Below are positions 40,800-44,212 of a DNA stretch of 44,212 bases, piece after piece; the stretch's first letter is position 1, and each line of letters begins with the position of its first letter. Where the stretch lies: contig ONFO01000027.1 of NCBI GenBank assembly GCA_900317155.1, forward strand, positions 1-44,212, read 5' to 3'. The notes under the pieces are model-generated. The model made no database searches. It was not told where the DNA came from and saw only the letters and a program-made list of their open reading frames with translations. Made by a program: the position numbers and the translations under genes. Source of the DNA: an uncultured Bacteroidales bacterium (GTDB lineage: Bacteria > Bacteroidota > Bacteroidia > Bacteroidales > F082).

Positions 40800-42321
40800 C
40801 TTTTATCCATTTTCCGTTTTCCGCTAATTTGCCGTTTGATATCACCTTCCAAACATAAGCCCCCTCACTCCAATTCGTCGTATTGATGGCCGTGACATTT
40901 CCCGTTATCTCCTGCCTATAAACCATTCTTCCATTCAAATCATACAACTCCACCCAAGCATCCTTTAACCCCGTCCTGATATTCAGCACACCCTTCCCCG
41001 GATTAGGATAAGCCACCGCGACGGCGAAGCCTTGGGTATGAGCTTCCTCAATGTTGTCAAAAGCCTCCTTTGGCACCTTGAAAACCGCATCCCATCCCGT
41101 GATGTTATCATAATCGAGATGATCCACGCTAAACACACAATCGTTTGTGTTTGCACAAATTCCTGTTGGCATCCTTCCGATCATCCTCCCGACTTCGTCA
41201 AATTGATGGTATATCTCGCCTATTTTGTTCAGGTTCTCATCAAATTGAACTATATAGAGGTTTCTGCCAATAGACCCGTGGGGGATTAATGGATCCATCG
41301 TGCCTATCATATACACATCGCCCTCAGGCCCAAAGCCTATTGACCCATCAAGGTATTGAGCGGCGAAACTTCTGTCTTCTGTGTGAATGCCCCAAGTATA
41401 GTTGAATTGGTTAAAATCCTCGTCGAAAGCACTCATGAATATGTCTTCGTAAGTGGCAGGATTTCCGTTCATCGCGGGGCAGGTAAAGGTGCTGATGGAA
41501 TAGGCTTTGCCCGTGATGGGATTATAACGCAAGTTGGCTGGAAAGTAACAACTCAAAACGGGGGGATAGGCAAGATTGTCGATGTTATGCTTCTGGGCAA
41601 TGACGTTCAACTCGGCATCGAGGGTAAGGCAATCATATATGACTTCATTGGTTGATTCAGGGCATCGCATAATCACCCTACAGCCCACCGAGTCTATTGA
41701 GGACATCATAAATGCGTAGTAGCTACAAGGCCCTTCAAGCGTCGTTTCCGCACAGATATTACCTGAAACATCAAATCTCATGACGCGCAGCGAAAGAGGA
41801 AAGGAAGTCGGGTCCTCAAGCGGGAAGGAGAACACGACGCTCCCATCCTTGTTCAACACCGCATTGGTGCTGGCCCAGGAGCCAGAGTGCTCCCAGTAAT
41901 TCATCGATTCCCATTTCCCATATTCCTTGCGGCTGACTGAAAAGTCGTCATGAATTGTCGCGAGATACAGGCAAACAGAGTCGTTCGTATAGGTCAGGAA
42001 AAACATACATGGCTCCCCTTCGTCGTTCCTGTCAAAAGAAAAAGAATGAACCCAAACCACTTCATCTATTTTATCTTTCGGCCAAAAATACAGTGTGTCA
42101 ATATAATGACCTTCATCATCAATCTTGAGGATTGACCCATAAGTGCCAGGAGTTTCATAATAACGAAAGAGTATTTCGTTACCCGTGGCGTTTTGAAAGA
42201 TGGGGGTGTACAATCCACCGCTCTCGTGTTCGATAATCGGTTGAAGTTCTTGCGCTTGCATCGTCACCCCTCCCGCCATCAGCAGGAGCGCAAGCAGGGC
42301 GTAAATTCTTGTCGTTTTCAT
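40795..42321 (-). CDS. T9SS cargo protein, propeller-like family
   Basis: A 508-residue secreted protein with signal peptide MKTTRIYALLALLLMAGGVT, MQAQ. It is a close paralogue of 20955 and 42326: IDSVGCRVIMRCPESTNEVI, YDCLTLDAELNVIAQ, YNPITGKAYSISTFTCP, YEDIFMSAFDEDFNQFNYTW, GIHTED, FGPEGDVYMIGTMD, LYIVQFDENLNKIGEIYHQF. These repeated motifs suggest a beta-propeller with about six blades, but no named domain. Sorting domain about 432-508 (VAYPNPGKGVLNIRTGLKDA, WVELYDLNGRMVYRQ, YVWKVISNGKLAENGKWIKE). It lies 4 nt downstream of 42326-43792. Function unknown beyond predicted surface display. Confidence 0.75.
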   Translation of the reverse strand: MKTTRIYALLALLLMAGGVTMQAQELQPIIEHESGGLYTPIFQNATGNEILFRYYETPGTYGSILKIDDEGHYIDTLYFWPKDKIDEVVWVHSFSFDRNDEGEPCMFFLTYTNDSVCLYLATIHDDFSVSRKEYGKWESMNYWEHSGSWASTNAVLNKDGSVVFSFPLEDPTSFPLSLRVMRFDVSGNICAETTLEGPCSYYAFMMSSIDSVGCRVIMRCPESTNEVIYDCLTLDAELNVIAQKHNIDNLAYPPVLSCYFPANLRYNPITGKAYSISTFTCPAMNGNPATYEDIFMSAFDEDFNQFNYTWGIHTEDRSFAAQYLDGSIGFGPEGDVYMIGTMDPLIPHGSIGRNLYIVQFDENLNKIGEIYHQFDEVGRMIGRMPTGICANTNDCVFSVDHLDYDNITGWDAVFKVPKEAFDNIEEAHTQGFAVAVAYPNPGKGVLNIRTGLKDAWVELYDLNGRMVYRQEITGNVTAINTTNWSEGAYVWKVISNGKLAENGKWIKE

Positions 42322-42325
42322 CGTA

Positions 42326-43792
42326 TTATTCTTTTATCCATTTTCCGTTTTCCGCTTCTTTGCCGTTTGATATCACCTTCCAAACATAACCCCCTTCAGC
42401 CCATCCTCCAGCATCAATCCCCGTCACATCCTCCGTAATGGCCTGCCTATGAACCAATCTTCCATTCAAATCATACACCTCCACCCAAGCATCCCGTAAC
42501 CCCGTGCGGATATTCAGCACATCCTTCCCTGGATTGGGATAGGCAATGGCCACCTTCAGGCCGTTGTCGTGGGCTTCGTCGACATTCCAAAACGAGTCTG
42601 CGAGAATGTGGTAGATATTGTCGTTAATGGTCGTGATAAGGCAGTCGCCATTAGGCATGGCACAAATCTCTATAGATCCCTGCCATTGGCCATCGAATGG
42701 TTTATAGATTTCGCTGATTTTGTTCAAATCCTCATCAAATCGGGCGACATAAAAACCTTCCTGATAATAGATATCCTGAACCAACGCACACATTGCAATG
42801 CTGCCATCTGGAAAGAAGTCTATTGACTTCCAATAAGCGCGTTGGTCTTCACCAGGATTGTCGACAGTCAATGCCCATTTGTCGATGTGTGACATTTCCT
42901 TATCGAACTTGGCTATGATCGCATTTTGATAACCAGACTGCCCGTTGGCAACATATCTAAAGCTGCCCACCACATATAGACAACCCGATATAGGATGTTT
43001 GGCAACGTAAGGAAAAACGATGCTTTGACACCAGCCAGGCAAAGGGAAATCGTTATAGATTTCATCATGCAGCAAGGTGGTGTCAAGGTTGAAATCCAAA
43101 TTGAAGCAACGTGTTTTGACAGGCTGTTCATGAATATCGCATCCGCCTAAAAGGTAGCCCGTAGAATCTGCATTGAGAGCGAAAAGCCTTTCAGGGTCGA
43201 AGAGTACGGAAGTAAAGTACCTATCTGCAAGCACATTACCCCATCTGTCAAACCGAATGATACGGTGACGGTCAGCTGCGTTCTGCCCTAATTGCTCATT
43301 GGTGAAATAACTCACCGCAAAAATGCTATCGCTCTCGATGATGAATTGAGGATCCATATAATGAACGGTAGAAACACCTGTGCCACTAAGCAAAACAGTT
43401 CCAGTTTCGACCACCAACAAATCCTCGTCAATGTCACCAACGGCAATCCAAAGGGAATCGCCTCTCATCTTGTGGTAAATGATGCTTGGGAAACCATTTT
43501 CCTTCATGAACAACAATTGTTGGTTTGCCATAGAGAACCCTCCATCGTTGAGGTGGTTTTGTGCGACATACTCCAATTCCGTGCCGTCAGTTTTAATGCG
43601 GCACAAAGCCATAGTACCGTTTTCTTCGCCACGCATGGTAACCAAACACTCGTCTTCAGTCAAGGAAAGCAGGGCAAGATAGCCGTGGGTGTCTCCAATG
43701 AGTTCCACTTCCAATTGTTCTTGTGCTTGCATCGTCACCCCTCCCGCCATCATCATCAGCGCAAGCAGGGCGTAAATTCTTGTTGTTTTCAT
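42326..43792 (-). CDS. T9SS cargo protein, propeller-like family
   Basis: A 488-residue secreted protein with signal peptide MKTTRIYALLALMMMAGGVT, MQAQ, whose DNA is nearly identical to that of 40795. The middle is recognisably of the same propeller-like family (DRHRIIRFDRWGNVLADRYF, YLLGGCDIHEQPVKTRCFNL, KSIDFFPDGSIAMCALV, YVARFDEDLNKISEIYKPFD, MPNGDCLITTINDN) but diverged in length. Sorting domain about 412-488 (IAYPNPGKDVLNIRTGLRDA, WVEVYDLNGRLVHRQ, GGYVWKVISNGKEAENGKWIKE) is almost identical to those of 38427 and 40795. It starts 4 nt after the ancestral stop of the frameshifted gene to its right, so it belongs to the same operon. Confidence 0.75.
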   Translation of the reverse strand: MKTTRIYALLALMMMAGGVTMQAQEQLEVELIGDTHGYLALLSLTEDECLVTMRGEENGTMALCRIKTDGTELEYVAQNHLNDGGFSMANQQLLFMKENGFPSIIYHKMRGDSLWIAVGDIDEDLLVVETGTVLLSGTGVSTVHYMDPQFIIESDSIFAVSYFTNEQLGQNAADRHRIIRFDRWGNVLADRYFTSVLFDPERLFALNADSTGYLLGGCDIHEQPVKTRCFNLDFNLDTTLLHDEIYNDFPLPGWCQSIVFPYVAKHPISGCLYVVGSFRYVANGQSGYQNAIIAKFDKEMSHIDKWALTVDNPGEDQRAYWKSIDFFPDGSIAMCALVQDIYYQEGFYVARFDEDLNKISEIYKPFDGQWQGSIEICAMPNGDCLITTINDNIYHILADSFWNVDEAHDNGLKVAIAYPNPGKDVLNIRTGLRDAWVEVYDLNGRLVHRQAITEDVTGIDAGGWAEGGYVWKVISNGKEAENGKWIKE

Positions 43793-43796
43793 CGTA

Positions 43797-44212
43797 TTAT
43801 TGTTTTATCCATTTTCCGGTTAATAGTTCTTTTTCAGCATTGTAAACTCGATAGAAATACACCCCCCGCCTTCAATCCCGAAACGCCCACAGTAAGCACA
43901 TTCCCCTCGCCTCGGACAAACCTATCCAAGCAAGGGCGACCAAGGCCATCCGTAATGCTGATGCGGCAGCCATCAATGGTTCCCACTTCGCTAAGGTCAA
44001 TGTTCAGAACATCCTTTGCCGGATTAGGATACGCCTTGCCTTGAATCTCCATCACAGGCATCTCCTTGACCGCAGTGGGTATCGGGTTCATCTCCTCACG
44101 GGTCAGTTTCATAACCTTGCTTGCAGAATATGAACTCATACAATTTGCACCTCCATTCATGGCCAAGAGACAACCACCATCGTTGTAGGGTAAAACGAAT
44201 ATGGGGAAATAG
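43797..44212 (-). pseudogene. T9SS cargo gene, 5' beyond window, frameshifted in its sorting domain
   Basis: The gene enters from the right edge (reading FPIFVLPYNDGGCLLAMNGG, of the propeller-like cargo family) and has a sorting domain AYPNPAKDVLNIDLSEVG...GVSGLKAGG. It then goes out of frame in a run of six G (minus strand; plus-strand C6 at 43862-43867) and stops at 43834 as VFLSSLQC. With five G the frame would continue as AGVYFYRVYNAEKELL then TGKWIKQ to TAA at 43797-43799, 4 nt before the next ATG, exactly the junction spacing seen at 33339/33334 and 42326/42321. So a one-base insertion removes the last strand of the sorting domain. Could be phase variation, a decaying gene, or an assembly error. 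Confidence 0.85.

Overview
The window looks like chromosomal DNA of a Bacteroidales-type Bacteroidota. The reasons are promoter boxes of the TAnnTTTG type ahead of most transcription units, a TonB-dependent receptor beside a DUF5689 lipoprotein, BspA-type leucine-rich repeat proteins, a streptopain-like C10 protease, and a dozen secreted proteins ending in the type IX secretion (T9SS) type A sorting domain (YPNP...GKWIK or YPNP...YTNKI). Almost every gene is on the minus strand. The single clear plus-strand gene is the exported nuclease at 15806. No tRNA, rRNA, CRISPR array, intact transposase, integrase or reverse transcriptase was seen.

Layout, left to right. (1) 40-5391: TonB-dependent receptor followed by a DUF5689 multidomain surface lipoprotein. 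(2) 5840-7862: an RloA-like ATPase and RloB-like nuclease pair, probably anti-phage. (3) 7863-9467: a decayed stretch with a small membrane-protein gene carrying an in-frame TAG, a frameshifted partner and REP-like hairpins. (4) 9468-13958: a three-gene operon of PEGA-repeat protein, lipoprotein with a C-terminal FISUMP/C-type-lectin-like domain, and cytoplasmic trypsin-like protease. (5) 14106-15756: a solitary ATPase_2/DUF234 ATPase with a palindromic control region, bracketed by a 23-bp direct repeat. (6) 15806-16852: exported endonuclease/exonuclease/phosphatase-family enzyme. (7) 16881-44212: a long array of T9SS cargo genes interleaved with three paralogous membrane-anchored TPR-HTH regulators and interrupted by a second ATPase + Toprim pair at 26936-28786.

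How the parts may work together. Each TPR regulator (lipobox, TPR region, one transmembrane helix, coiled coil, LuxR-like HTH) lies immediately upstream, on the same strand, of a block that is or once was a T9SS cargo operon. I infer that it senses the envelope and controls cell-surface cargo: beta-propeller-like proteins, BspA LRR proteins, a C10 protease, a beta-helix protein and an Asp-box propeller. The cargo genes share nearly identical ends (signal-peptide DNA at 5', sorting-domain DNA at 3') around unrelated middles. Within the array there are an internally deleted cargo gene, a one-base frameshift in a G6 tract inside a sorting domain, truncated regulator remnants and in-frame palindromic repeats. 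It therefore looks like a recombining surface-protein array into which a defence module has been inserted.

Limits: all calls come from reading the sequence and from family knowledge. No database search, alignment score or structure prediction was run.
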